Positions 35,449 to 48,007 of a stretch of 64,000 nt of DNA are shown piece after piece. The first letter of the stretch is position 1. Every line of letters begins with the position of its first letter. Source of the DNA: Rhodamnia argentea (taxonomy: Eukaryota; Streptophyta; Magnoliopsida; Myrtales; Myrtaceae); NCBI RefSeq assembly GCF_020921035.1, contig NC_063156.1, positions 23,856,283 through 23,920,282 of the forward strand, in the 5' to 3' direction. The notes under the pieces were generated by a model that saw only the letters and a program-made list of their open reading frames with translations, made no database searches and had not been told where the DNA came from. The translations under genes and the position numbers were made by a program.

Positions 35449-38400
35449 ATCTATCGAAGTTAGACGATCTTGAGATGCACGTCGCAATCTCCTCTCTTTG
35501 TGCTGTTTTCCAATAACGACTCTAATATCGCTACCAAATACCCAATTCGTGCTTCCACTCTCTCTATTCTCCGTTTCTTTCCTTTCCCGAAAGATCGGCA
35601 AGAGACTCTTGGCCTCATATTTTAGTCAATGTGATTCGTACACAGCACGCCGAACTCTGTATAGGCTCGGACCTCTAATCATTTCTTTCGTTCATGTAAC
35701 GTTTTACTCGAAAATGCAAAAAGACAAAAAAGAGGCGTGGGAGCAAGTTGATTCCCTTTGAACCTCTAGAATCAGCAATCTAGGGTTGGCGTGCACGATC
35801 CTTGATAGTACATATCTTAAGTCATCGGTGACCACATGAGTTGCTAGAACATGTAACCACTATTTATAGGGTCAATTACGACGGGGTCTAGGGCATCTGA
35901 TCGAGTTTCGAGCAAAGACGAAATCGGTATGTAATCAAGTGGTCCTCCGCGTCGAAGCGAGCTAATTTCGTATTATCATGCTTTTTAAACAACATCAGCC
36001 GTGCCAACAGGCATACAACCCTATTGGTAAAGGAATTGGGGACGTGGGCCGGACAATATCAGGTTCGGATTCGACACGTACATAAAAAAGAGGAGCGAGA
36101 TAAAAAAAAAAAAACACACACACACACACACACACACAAAAAGAACATCGGTCGTGAAGTGAAACTTTATATGATCATAGCCAACTGTTATAAAAGTCTA
36201 AACACTCTTATGGAAAGCATGGTGCAATGGTGGGAAAATTCTAATATCACATAACAGAAATTAAACAAATTGTCGAGTTTAATTTTTATTTTGGCCAAAA
36301 AAAGGAAAAAAAGAAAGGAGCATCTCTTTGGCAAATATGCCAATTCGGTTCACTTTATTCCGATGTCCCATATGCTCGTCGATAAATATAAATGACAACA
36401 TATCGATTTTTTCCCTTTTTTTTTTGCGCGTTCGGGGTTTCTTGTGAATGTTCATAACGGTAAGAGAATTGATTATATAATAGTTTTTGGGTGACTGTTA
36501 TACTAACATTCTATTTTTAATCATAATAAAATAATTAAAAATTATTGTGAAATCCACTTTTTTTAAGTATCTAAAGTTCATAATATATTGTTATTCTTGT
36601 GGTTACCCAATTAGTCCTCAGACAAACTATGGACACGACTAGCAACCACTTAGAAGTTGCCCGTGAAACAAACGAATCGGCATTTGTCCTCACTCGTGGT
36701 CGTGCATTATCGTGTCCAAAAAAACAGCAGGGCATAAAAAAAATATCTTTTTTTGACTGGAAATTTATTATTATTTTATTTTTCGACAAGGCGACGAGGG
36801 AAAGAACCAAAAAAAAAAAAAAAAGGGTATGACTATGACCCTAGAAAAAGTTGATGGACGGGCACTAGCCTTTGTCCTTTATCCTTGCTTAATTCTTTGT
36901 CCTCATCATGCAACAGCATCGTGCAATTGGAACCTTTTTGACTTCCTCCTATATGGACCCAATAATTACAAGCATTCCCAGCTCGATTGACCCTCTATGC
37001 CCTTTCTCTACAAAAGAATCTAGTGCTACCACAAGCATCTAAGCATCGGATGCCCCCCCCATTAATTACGAGAATCCAACTTGGGGTTTTCTTTACGGGG
37101 CAACCGTTTCGTCGAAAAGGGATGGTCCACGAAACACCTTTCACCGAAAGTAATTTTTCGACTTTATTAAAAAGATTCGGGTTCTATGTAGTTTCGGATA
37201 AGGAGTCTCAATGATCACAAAGAACGGATATCCGTCGTCGAAATCAGTCGACGATGAAGTACAAAACACTTTGCCGGAATTCGATTGACGATAAAGTGAT
37301 ATGGTGGAGGGATGCAACGTCGAAATTCAAAGAAGGAGCTTAAAACTATAACTAAGATACACGCCGAAATTTAGTCGACGGCGAAGCATGTGAAACCACG
37401 ACTAAGCGGGAATTGGTGTGTATTTGAATTGCGAAAAAGGAAAGAAAAAAGGGTAAATTTGCTAGAACATTGAGTTTTTTTTTTATTGATTGTAAAAAGT
37501 TTACGAAGAGTAAATGTGACTATTTAAAAGCCTACGATCGATGGTAACGAACGAATTACACAATTCACATAGATAACTTTGAAAATCTCCTCAAATGCAA
37601 ATTAAAATTCGACTTGCTAGCTGGGAATCAAATGCGTGGATAATCACGATACGATGCCTTTTTAGCATATCGGCACGCGATTAGTCGGGAACGTGATCAA
37701 GTTTTGGCGCATCAAAATCCAAGTTTCGAACTCCCATTTTTTTGGATGTAATGAAACCGGTTATGAGCTGAAAAGTGGGTCGAACCAAACCGGCCTGATA
37801 AGGGAGATACTTCACGGTATCCCAAGCCCAACAGAGGCCCAAGTTTGATCAAGCCGTTCCATAAGATATGGTCTAAACACGACGACCAAAATGTCTACAA
37901 TCGCTCGTGGGCCTCAAACATTCATGGGCCCATGGGCCCTGGGTACAATAACTTTGTAATCGGGGTTGACTTCCTCCGGGCTCGGGGCTTTGTGATTATG
38001 AAGTACCCAAAGATCATTGTAACTCGAGGTTGGTTCGGCCTATCTTCCAACGGATAGGGCTGCAAACCTCGAGACTTATTTTATATCGATCCGAGACCGA
38101 CCCTCAAGCCCTCCCAATTTCTATCGAATTTTTTTTTTCCTCCCCGGTGAGAAGGAAATACCGTAAAGACTTCCAGCTTTTCGTTAAATCCTTTTTAAGG
38201 ATGTGCCCGGTCCACCTCTTATTGCTAAGCAAAGAACAAATATTAATAAAAAAAATCAAGAACGGTGACGTCACCTCGACAGTGTGAATCCGCCCAAGAC
38301 TCTTCTGGGAACTTGGGCTGACCAATTCGCTTAGGTTTTTCGAGGTTTCCTAGGAGTTGCGTGCTTTGATTTGGTCGCCATCCTTGACATCCTTTCCTTC

Positions 38401-39384
38401 TAGTCGTTCACGAAGTCTTCCTGCGAAAGAAGCCCGTGGCCTTTCGCAGACTTTTTAATTTTTCGTTTCCTGCATTCTCGTTTTCTCTCTCATACAGGAG
38501 ACCGGGAGTGCGCCGTTCTTGAAGTCAACGCGGATGTCTCGGTCGCCGTTCTGGGTAAGCGTTCGAACTCCCCACCGGCTACCAAAGAAGTTTTTCTCAG
38601 AAAAGGCGTTTTGGGTGATTCACGTGTTCGATCCGTAGCGATGGCGAAAGGGGTCTGACCGAGTAACAAAGACGGTCCGGCTTTGTATTTCTTCTATTAT
38701 TCTACCTTTTTTGACCGAGTATTTGCGCCGCGTCATGCTTGATCATAAGTTTAGTTTGGTACTCGTGTACTTACGATTTACGTAAATGCATAGTACTATG
38801 TTTCTTTAATTCACAAACAAAAGCACCCGACTCTTCTTCGACTTCAAGCAAGCGACCGGAAGCTTGTAATTAAATCGTATATTTGTTCGGGCCTCTTGCC
38901 CATAAGTTAGTCCCTTGTTTGAAAGGGTTTTCTTTATTGGCTTTTTATACAATTCACAGCCCGTGTAACTCTTTTGTTACATGCGTGCTTAGTGTTAACC
39001 ATTTACAAGAGATCGAGTCCATCTTTACCTTTTCATTAATAAGGCTGTCGGGAATGGAAAAAGTTAAAACTTGAGACATTACGCTAGTTAAATAGTTTTT
39101 AATCCTCTCTCTCCTACCATTTTATCAATCGGAGAAGCGTGACATCCCCGAAAAGTTTTAATTCGTCATTGATCGATGTTGATGGACAATGTAAATTGTG
39201 GAGGCCCGCTCGGGGAACAATCGTGACGTAATCGCAAACTGCGAAGCCAATTTGCATCCACAAACCTTCCAATTCGTCACTCCCTACGAATAACGAGTAA
39301 AAAAAAAAGCAACGACGACCAATTACTTCGCTGATTTCTTTCCCTCCCCATCTGCGTTTGGCGAACGAAGCCACACCCACCCCG
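35449..39384. other. intergenic, no gene recognised
   Basis: About 3.9 kb without a recognisable coding region. Homopolymer runs and a (CA)12 repeat at 36115 are present. The stretch 38460-38700 has intron-like GT/AG strings and leader-like composition but no long frame. Confidence 0.45.
36115..36138. repeat. (CA)12 microsatellite
   Basis: Uninterrupted CA dinucleotides after a poly-A run. Confidence 0.9.
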
Positions 39385-39608
39385 CCACGTGGCCCCAATA
39401 TCAACTCGCCACGTTTCGGGCATGAACCTGTGTCCGGGACGCAATTGGTTTTGAGGTCGGACCATGATGAGTCACACGGCCACGTGGCCGCGCTTGCCGT
39501 GGGCTTCACGCAAAACGAAGGGTTGACCACTTGCCTCGCCCCCACCCCCACTAACTAACTTAACCGCCGTCGCTCGCCGTCGCCACGCCATCCGGAACGC
39601 CACGTCAT
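39385..39608. promoter_or_regulatory. cluster of G-box/ABRE-like ACGT elements
   Basis: Four ACGT cores occur in 224 bases: CCACGTGG at 39385-39392, GCCACGTTT at 39408-39416, the perfect palindrome GGCCACGTGGCC at 39478-39489, and GCCACGTCAT at 39599-39608. A TGAGTCA lies at 39468-39474. Such clusters bind bZIP and bHLH factors in plant promoters. The nearest downstream gene starts at 40822, so the target is unclear. Confidence 0.45.
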
Positions 39609-40686
39609 CGGGCCGATCTTCTCCACTTTCCCCCATGAGCACCCCCATAGTCGGCTGAAATTTCAGGATTGCCCCTCCGCCATGGAAAAGGAAGCAGCAT
39701 GAAACTTGAAGGTCTACGCTTTGGGGAGCGAAAGGATTCAGCGGGAGACTGTCCTAATGAATTTGAAAGCAGAATTGAAAATTATCAAGTTAATTAATCG
39801 AGTGGGGACCCAAAAAAAAAAAAGAGAGAGAGAGAGAGATTCCAGTCTGAAAATTGATGGAGGGCCTTTGACAAAAAGATCCTATGACCCAAAATTTCTT
39901 ACTGTATTAATTTTTCAGAAAGCTCTGTTGCCCCTACAAATTTAGTAAACGTGGACCCAACCTGGCCGTGGTCTTTTCTTAGTTTTATTTCCTAGTCTTT
40001 GGATGCCGGGATTAAGAAAACCATCGCAATCTTAGGGTGCATTCGTTTCACGACGAAATGAATGATTTGAAAAAATATCTTCGTGAAAAACGATCACTTT
40101 CATTGTCCATAGACGTGTTTAGACAAAAATTGCCGTCGGTAATGCAAATTGACCATATATTTCAAGTGACATAATCGATGATATTAAAGAAATTTATTTT
40201 TCAAATCACTTTTTTTTTTGTGAAATAACCGGAGCATTAAATGAGAATGGCGTCCCAACTACAATTCTCATAAGAGCGTGTGGATAACTATCCAAATGTA
40301 AAAACCCGGACCGGGTCAGCCCGGCCAACCGACCGAATGGCTGTTTTGGAGGGTCGGCATTATTTGGTGCAACTTATTCTCCTTCATTGAATTCCTCAAA
40401 TTTGACCCCAAAAGGAGCACCCGTCTGTCTGTTCACACCTCATCCTCTGTTCCATGTTCTCCAGAGGCGGAGTTATATCGTACACGCTATTCTAACATCT
40501 TGTCATATCGACTTCTTCCTCGTATCTTTTTCTTGAGAGAGAGAGAGAGAAAGACCAGGTTAAGTTGGGTGGGGTGAGGGCACAGAGGAAGATGGCTCCC
40601 GAAAGTCAAAATGGTCCAAAAGAGTCGTCTCAAGCTAATCCCATCCGGAAGAGTTGCGCTATTCCTCCTCCCCCACGTCTCCTCGT

Positions 40687-40695
40687 ATTTAATAA
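40687..40695 (+). promoter_or_regulatory. TATA-like box of the 91-aa gene
   Basis: TATTTAATA about 127 bases before the start codon at 40822, followed by a CTCTCTCTC leader. It would place the transcription start near 40720. Confidence 0.4.
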
Positions 40696-40821
40696 CCACC
40701 GATCCTCTCTCTCTCGCCTTCGTTCACGACTCCAGATTTGTGCTCAAACCTACTTTCATCACGAGCTTCAAACTTCTAGCGAGAGAGTCTCTTCTTGTTG
40801 AAGCCTTTCGAGACCGAGAAG

Positions 40822-41097
40822 ATGGAACAGAGGAGCAGCAACAACGACGGCAGCGGCAACGGGAACAGGGACGGCATCGCGGAGGAGAAGAACAAGATGA
40901 TTCACGACGTGGGATTCCCAGTTCACAGCCAGGTGAGGAAGATCAAGCAGGAATCGGACGCGACGGCCGTGGACTGGTCGACGGTCCAGCCGGAGATGAG
41001 GCCTGTTCTCAGAGCCAGGGAGATCATCAAGCAGCAGCGCTCGCGGTCGCCGCTGGGTCTGGCGGCCGGACGACCCATCTCCATTGGAGACCCTTGA
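40822..41097 (+). CDS. conserved small plant protein of unknown function, 91 aa
   Basis: Single exon from ATG at 40822 (MEQRSSNNDG) to TGA at 41095-41097. After a Ser/Asn/Gly-rich start comes a compact block: KMIHDVGFPVHSQVRKIKQE, then QPEMRPVLRAREIIKQQ, then SRSPLGLAAGRPISIGD. I recognise this pattern of segments as a small land-plant family without an assigned function. There is no signal peptide or membrane segment; the protein is charged and probably soluble. A GT within GFPVHSQV could serve as a splice donor but the conserved residues read straight through it. The frame continues upstream only through non-ATG codons. A TATA-like box and CT-rich leader precede it. Confidence 0.75.
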   Translation: MEQRSSNNDGSGNGNRDGIAEEKNKMIHDVGFPVHSQVRKIKQESDATAVDWSTVQPEMRPVLRAREIIKQQRSRSPLGLAAGRPISIGDP

Positions 41098-43611
41098 TCC
41101 TCATCCGGGTCTACGTGTGATCCCAGTAATGATATTATACTTGTGGACGATGACGATAACGATGGCGGCGGAGCTTTTTTTATTTGTTGGTGGCAATATT
41201 TTGGTAATTGCCTTGTAAAAATACAGAGTTTGCTCTGTTTTATTGCTCCCCTGTTTTTTGACCTCTCTGTACATACCACGACGGAATATAGCGCACAGCG
41301 TGCTCTTCTTATTCTCTCTTTTCTCCTTTAATTTCTGACTGGATGAATCAGGATTGACGCAATACCTGATTTATCATTTCGTAGGATCATATTAACTTCC
41401 AAATCGCATTCGCGAAACCATGAAAACAGGGTAACTTTCTCGCTTCTGTCCCCCAGCAACAAAGTCGAATTACAGATTCGGAAGCTGATTTTGGCTCTGG
41501 AGATTGAAATTGGAATTCGAGTACACACATGGTCAAGTCCGATCTCTGTTCCTGAATAACTGCGAGCGAAAGCACGGGGTAACTTTCATGGCCAGAGAGA
41601 TTTGGGGGGAGAAAAGAACTGGTTGCGGACGGCCCTGGTGAATTCAACTCGCACGAAAAGCTAGAGCACGAGAATCATTCGTTGGAATCATATTTGCTTG
41701 TCGATGGAGTAACTTCACAACTAATTTACCAATAAATGACGGATCCGCAAATACTCAGTGCTCGTTCTTGTTCATTCGGGTGATGATTATAATACTCAAA
41801 ACTGTAGCCATCTCGATTCGCGTGCTTGCTTAAGGCATCATTGTTCAAGAAACGTCCGGGGTCGATCTCCAGACTTTGCCCAAACAGAAATTACAAACTA
41901 ATGGTCTTTTAATCACGTGTTAAAGAGCTAAACTAACCAAAGTTGGAATTTTTTTTGAATTTCTAAGAGCATCCGCCGCGATAAACACACGTAAGACATC
42001 CATCTGCCTCTAGACGTGACAGCGGAAGGTTGGCATATTCGATGGGAGTCGTTGGCTATTGGTTAAGAAAAGCCGGTTTGGTTTATTTCGCTTCAAGTTT
42101 GGTTTTGCGAAGAATCGGTTCGGTTCCCATTTTTTGGAACTAGAAATAAGTCCAGGACCGGTTCGATTTCCCCGTCCAATCTTGAAACCGGTCCTAGAAT
42201 TCTTGTTTTAATCGGACCCGATCCAATTTCCCGAGAAGAATCATTAATTCCTATTGCGAACTTCTCCACTTTGTAATTCCGAATTTAGATTCAATATAAT
42301 GTGTCTTGACTTTTCTAAGATAAAAAGGCTTAGAAAGTCCGATGATTGTCCGCTAGAAACGAGAATCGACTTATTTTGAAATTGCTCAATCCCACTCCAT
42401 CAACTTATTTTAGATTTAGGAATTAAACTTTCTGAGTTTTATGCATGAATGTTTCGTTGAAATCGAGTTTCCTCTTCGGCTCTCGAGTTTCTTTGCCTCT
42501 CCTCTCTAATTCCTTCGAAATTTCCTCCTCATCTTTGCTTTTTTCTTAAGGTGGAGACCTTAGAAGACGGGGCCCGATGATCGTGGACTTGAAGAAGCCC
42601 AAGAAGTAGTGGATTTCATCATAGGATTACCCCTTTTTTCTGTTCACATAATGAGACGGGCATAATGTTGGACCGATTTCTTTTGAATAGAGCTACTAGA
42701 GGTTCTTGAATCATTCTAAATGTTCAATTACGACCCTCTTAATTTTTTCTTTGTTTTTTGGGTCCAATCAGGTCGCTGAATTAGTTGGTCTTCCCTTGAA
42801 AAAGGAAGATAACAGAAGATGCTTACTTTGGCCGTTAAATGTTGATGCGTCGCCGTTCATAGATCTTTCCAAGGCACTTGAAAATATAAATACGCTTTCG
42901 AAAGATCACAACATAAAAATTCGAAACGGAAAATGAGAAATCGAGGTCGAGAAGAAGGGGAATCGAGATAGTGCAGCTGAGGCGGTTGGGGGGGGAGCTG
43001 CCGGCTGGCTGTCCACGCACCGGCGAGGGGCCGACGTCCTCCGCGCCCGCCGCCGCCGCCTCGTTCGAAGAGGGGCATACAAGGGCCAACAAAAGGGTTG
43101 CCGTGGGTCAGGAGGACACGGGCCGACGCTAAGTCCACAAAAAAAAGGTCAGGGGGAATACTAAGTCTGAATAATCCTAACGAGCTCCGCTCCGCTCCGC
43201 TCCGAGCCGAAACTCTCTAGAACATTATCATCAGACATTGCTTTTTCCATACTTTTATTTTAGCTTTCTAGGTAGCAGCCTACGAGTACAAGATAAGCGT
43301 TCTCTGACGTGGACCACATAAGCAAAAGTGCGCACGCACACACGAAAATAAAGAAAGGTGGATAACACTAAACAAGTAGTCAGTGTCGCAATTCATGAAA
43401 TAAACCTAATTTAACTACTCATTAGATTCGACACTCTTGTTGCTGCATCCGTACGTCGAGGCCCTATCATCCATTTTACCAATTTTCCATGATCTCTCTC
43501 TCTCATTGGAGGTCGTACATAATAATTTGACTTTACAATGTAGGTAGGTTGAGGCGCTCTATAAATAATGGGAGGAGGAAAAAGGAAAGAGACATTGGGC
43601 ACGATTTATGA
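41098..43611. other. intergenic, no gene recognised
   Basis: Starts with the 3' UTR of the 91-aa gene. At about 42065-42240 there are repeated ACCGGTT/GGTTCGGTTCC strings that resemble a degraded MITE, and a (CTCCG)n tract lies at 43185-43204. An open frame at 42706-42936 and GC-rich frames at 42835-43138 match nothing I know. Confidence 0.45.
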
Positions 43612-44397
43612 AGGGAAAATTGTCCAAAAAAATCGTAAACCTGTTATACTCTAGCCAATTTAGTTTTAAACCTTTCAATTTTGCCAATTGAGTCCTAAAC
43701 GTTTTCACACTTTGCCAATTAGGTCAATCCCATCTTTTTTAGCCGGAAATCTCTGACATGGATGTCGGACATCCTACGTAGCGTCATTTGCGTTACGTGA
43801 ACAATTTTTAAAAATTTTAAAATTTTTTGAATTTTTTATTTTTATTATTTTGTCATTTTTTCTTCTATTTTCTTTCTTTATTTTTCTTTTTTTCCTTCTA
43901 AGCTCAGCAAGGGCCGGCCAAGTGCCAACTGTTGACTGCCACGGGCGAGGTTGCAGCCTTGTTGGATTTGGTAGAAGAAAAGGAAATTAATGAAAGAAAA
44001 AGAAAAAGAAAATAAAGTAAAGTAAAAATTATAAAAAGATTCATTTTTTTCTATAAAAAAAATGAAAATTGTGTTCACGTTTGTATCGACCGTTGACCGC
44101 CGCCGGAGAGGGTCGCAACCCTTGCCAGACTTGATAGAAAAAAGGGAAAGAAAAAAAGAAAAGAAAAGAGAAGTAAAAATTATACAAAGATTCATTAAAA
44201 AAAATTATCCACGTCATTGTCGACGATCCTATGCGGCTCTACCGGCGTCCACGTCAGCGATTTTTGGGTTAAAATTAATTGGATTGATTCAATTGGCAAA
44301 ATGTGAAAAAAGTTTAGAACTCAATTGGCAAAATTTAAAAGTTTTAGATTGAATTGACAAAAGTATAATAAGTATGTGACTTTATGAAAAAAATTTC
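43612..44397. mobile_element. MITE family 1, copy E, longest copy
   Basis: The left end AGGGAAAATTGTCC leads into three sub-repeats of the AATTTAGTTTTAAACC type, then CTACGTAGCG. The right arm mirrors this (GTCCACGTCAGCGATTTTTG, then AACTCAATTGGCAAAAT units). Two GC blocks at about 43900-43965 and 44080-44130 are flanked by pyrimidine-rich then purine-rich runs. The short open frames inside are low-complexity. Confidence 0.7.
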
Positions 44398-44859
44398 AGG
44401 ATTGTAAAGGTGGCAGTATGACGATGGTACCTATTACCTGCCATGACATAGATCCGACATGCATATAACGTAGCGTAAGCTATGAATTATCAACTTAATC
44501 ATGGTATTTTGGCCAAATAAAAGAGAAGAATGTAGCGCAGTCATGACTCATGATATGTCGTATGAGTGTCATGGGTGTGGAGGACGGGGGATATCCGTTC
44601 AGTTCAGACCTTTTTTCTTTGCGGGTGATCCTAAGTCGAAATGGTTTGCACATGATTGATGAGATTCGAATAGGTAACCTCCAATTTTTAATCAAAAAAG
44701 GAGTGAAGCTCTTGACACTCCGACCACCTGCGCTAAATCTGGGGCTTGTGTGAGTATGAATTACTTGAGAAGTTTCATCTGTTGCTTACTTTGTAGTTTA
44801 TCGCGGAATTGCCCGATCAATCATAAACCTATCCGTACGGATGTAAGTTCATTCTCACC

Positions 44860-45105
44860 CTATCCAATTTTAGTAATTTTCTACTAAATATTTCCACGAA
44901 ATTTCAATATAAACCTTCAGTTCAATTGTTGCCAAGAATCACCGACGTTGCGGTATGCCACATAAGATAACCAATAATGATCCGATTGCCACATCAATAA
45001 TTTTGCGCAAAAGCTTAGGACTAAATTATCAAAATTGAAAAGTTTAGGACTAAATTGGTATTCGCATATTAAGTTTATGAATGATTGAATAATTTTTCCT
45101 TTTAC
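44860..45105. mobile_element. MITE family 1, copy F, short form without GC cassette
   Basis: About 245 bases. Left arm CCTATCCAATTTTAG... and right arm GGACTAAATTATCAAAATTG...GGACTAAATTGG keep the family sub-repeats and an ACCGACGTTGC centre, but the GC-rich core is absent. Diverged, so the ends are approximate. Confidence 0.5.
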
Positions 45106-45590
45106 CATAACAAGATATGACTAGCTTGTACGAGAAAATGGATTAGTAATTGGCGATATATATGATTCAAGATGAACGGTTTAACTTTGGGAGCATTTAC
45201 TCAAATTCGAAATGTATCGAGCCCTCAATCACATGGATCATATCGTGTTAACGTTGCGCTCTTGCAGTAACTGTCTTGCACGATCTCGACTTGATACGGA
45301 ATCGTAAGTAAATCGCGAGTATAGAATACAAAGCGCGCGAATCATAAAAGGAAGATGAGAATATTACTCCCGAGGCAACTCTCCCACATAAGTGGACTTA
45401 ATATCTTTAGTTAGTTATCTATCTAGTCATTTTCCTTGAGAAAGATCTAATGACCAATGATATAAGAGAGATGATACCAAATCCGGAGTATGATTATTGA
45501 CTAATGGGGTTCTTATTCCTTAAATAATCCAATTTCAAAGTAAACCAAAGTGGGTTTAAACTTTTGAACAAAGGATTCAACGCACACCTT

Positions 45591-45636
45591 GACGTCAACA
45601 TCCGATAACCCTAGACGCCAACATCCGATAACCCTA
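45591..45636. repeat. two tandem copies of a 23-base unit
   Basis: GACGTCAACATCCGATAACC plus CTA is followed at once by a second copy with one C/T difference. It is a local tandem duplication with no visible role. Confidence 0.85.
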
Positions 45637-45744
45637 GACGCATGTGATGACTTTCTTGGGATTAGGTGGTTCTGGTTGGAGACTAAGCTAATTTCTTCTA
45701 TTTCTCTTAATTCTTTTCTTATTCAAATTCGTATACTATACTTC

Positions 45745-46672
45745 TAGAGGCGGCAAAATGGATTTAGAACTCATATTTAACCCGTATTTAATGGTGGTTG
45801 GTCATAAACGGATTGTTAAAAACAAGCTAAGTGGGTCATAAATGGGTTACTTAAAAACTTAATAGGTCCTAAATGGTTTTTAAATAATTCATAAATGGGT
45901 TAGCTAAGATAACTATCTCAAGCGAGTCACAAATAGGTTTTCTGATTATTAAAAAAAAATTAATAATTTATTATTTTATATTATATTATATTTATTTTTA
46001 TATTTATATTTTCTTTTTTCCTCCTACCTTTGCCGCAAGTGGCTAACGACGGCCACCAGTGAGCTCGAGGTCATTGGAATCGGGCAAACCCCGAGGTCAT
46101 AGGGATCCGGCAAGCTCATGCTTGATTGAATTGGCCAAGCCGGAGTCTCGCCGGGATCCGGCGAGCCCCGGTTCACCGGCCTCGGGGGTGCTCGAGGCTC
46201 ACCGGAATATGGCGAACCCCGAGCTTGTCGGCCTCGAATGAGCTCATGCTCCCTTGGATCAACCAAGCTCGAGGTCGCCGAGATTAACCGCATTTGTGGT
46301 CGGTTGCCGGGCTATCGGCCTAGTTGAAACCCGACGACTAGCGGACAAATAAAGAAGAAAGGAAAAAAAAAATTAAAAAAGAGAAAAGAAAAATAAAAAA
46401 TTTAAAAATTTAAAACTAAAAAATTTAGTTTTTTTAAAATTATAAAAATTATCTACAATATTTTAGGAATATATTTTATTCAAGAATTTATAAGAAATAA
46501 ATTTTTCTAAATTGGATTGAATATGAAAGTTAAATGATAATATGGGATGTTGGTTGCCGGTCACCAATTGCTGCCGCGGTTGGCCGGCGACCCTCGCCAA
46601 TCGTAGAAAAAAAATGAAAAATATATATAAAAAATCAAAATTTGTTTAAGAGCTATAAAAATTTATATTAGC

Positions 46673-46709
<37 letters not shown>

Positions 46710-46885
46710 AAAAAGTATAAGAAACATTGGTAAACTGAATTTTAATATTGAAGTATTTTAACAATATTGATCGGATCGGTTATGGGTAGCTAAATTTTAA
46801 TAGTATGAAAATGGATCAATACAGATCAAATCGACCCAAGTTCATTTCGATCCACCCATTTAACGGCCTTATATACTTCAGATGT
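45745..46885. mobile_element. MITE family 2, long copy with GC cassette
   Basis: The left part repeats GGGTCATAAATGGGTTAC-like and TAAATGGTTTTTAAAT units; the right end has GATCAAATCGACCC...ATCCACCCATTTAACGG, inverted to the start (GCAAAATGGATTTAG). It matches the 358-base element at 55128-55485 on both sides, but carries about 700 extra bases including a GC-rich block at about 46020-46340 and a smaller one at about 46545-46608. A (TA)n run at about 46677-46706 lies inside. Confidence 0.6.
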
Positions 46886-48007
46886 CTACCTTGTGATGGA
46901 GATGGAGAAACCCTAGACTGTGGGATTCTTTCCCCGCGATCAGAACTGGTGGGATCAGAGAGATTCAATTACGCAGACGAGTGATGTGCGATAAGACTTA
47001 TCCTCGCATGTGGGGTTTGGTGTGGTTGGTGGATGTGTGGCTGTTGAGCCTAACGAGATTCGTGGAAGAGTAGCTCCCAAGACTACGCTCACCATATCGT
47101 CCAATGACCGATTCAAAGATCTGGATGCTTGACCTAATTCTCACCTCAGAATCGCACGATACATAATTCAACTTCTTTTTCCTTTTTCGATTTTATTTTA
47201 TTTTATTTTATTTTTTGTGGATGGCGCAATCTAGGAATCTGATAAGCTTTTGATAAACATACGCCACCTGAATCTTTGGCATCTTTTGAGGATAAGGAAG
47301 ACACACCCAAGCAGTAAGTAGTTCACGTGAGCTGCCGTCCTCTGTCCGATGGTTGTGTGGATCTTTATCTGGCCAAGTGTACGCCATCTTTTACCATCTC
47401 GACGTTTTCTTCACCTGAACCATCTCCCTTACTTTGGTCATTTCCGGTTCGATGCGCCGGCGTGGCTATCGCATGTTGTCGTGATTGCTGCACTAAGGTC
47501 AACAGGGCGGGCAATTCTCGTAGCGATGATATTTCAAGACCTGGTCGCGTCGAGTCTAGTGATGATGTTCGTCGGTGGACGGAAACGGTGATGCACTAAA
47601 TGATGATAATTACTTGTGCATCTTCCAAATTTGCATACCCTTTTCTAAGTTTGGTGACGAAAGTCATCAGACTTTATTCAATCATAAAGACATATGCAAA
47701 CAGGTACGGGGCAAATGCCTGGCCCTCCGAAGACGCCCGCGGCAATAGACACGATCTTGAAATTTTACTAAGATCTTAACTAGTTAACCCTAACATTAAG
47801 ACCACCCAATCTCGAAAGAAGAAAAAGCAACAGAACGAGGTACAAATTTTTTTTTTTCTGGCTACCAGCACTCCCCCGAAGGAGGACATAACAAGAATAG
47901 AGAAGCCCAACGGATGTTCTTGTATTGATCACTTCACGATGACTACGGAGAAAAAATCAAATCGGTGGTGGTTGGCTTCTTCGTCTTCTCGATCGTCTCT
48001 GGTCTTT
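46886..48007. other. intergenic and 3' UTR of GS1
   Basis: No gene recognised. A (TTTTA)n tract lies at about 47187-47212. The portion next to 48008 is presumed 3' UTR of the minus-strand glutamine synthetase. Overlapping open frames at 47327-47599 lack any family feature. Confidence 0.5.

Noticed and set aside
42857-43138. GC-rich open frames with a Gly/Arg-rich product
   Set aside because: Composition-driven, overlapping frames on both strands, no start context or homology that I can name.
44640-44765. tRNA-like A-box/B-box pair on the minus strand, possible SINE head
   Set aside because: TGGTCGGAGTG and ATTCGAATCT are only loose matches to the boxes, and no tRNA fold or poly-A tail was found.
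46024-46293. Open frames on both strands in the GC-rich core of the family-2 element
   Set aside because: Periodic Gly/Pro/Ser/Arg-rich frames arise from the repeated GC-rich core; no plausible protein.
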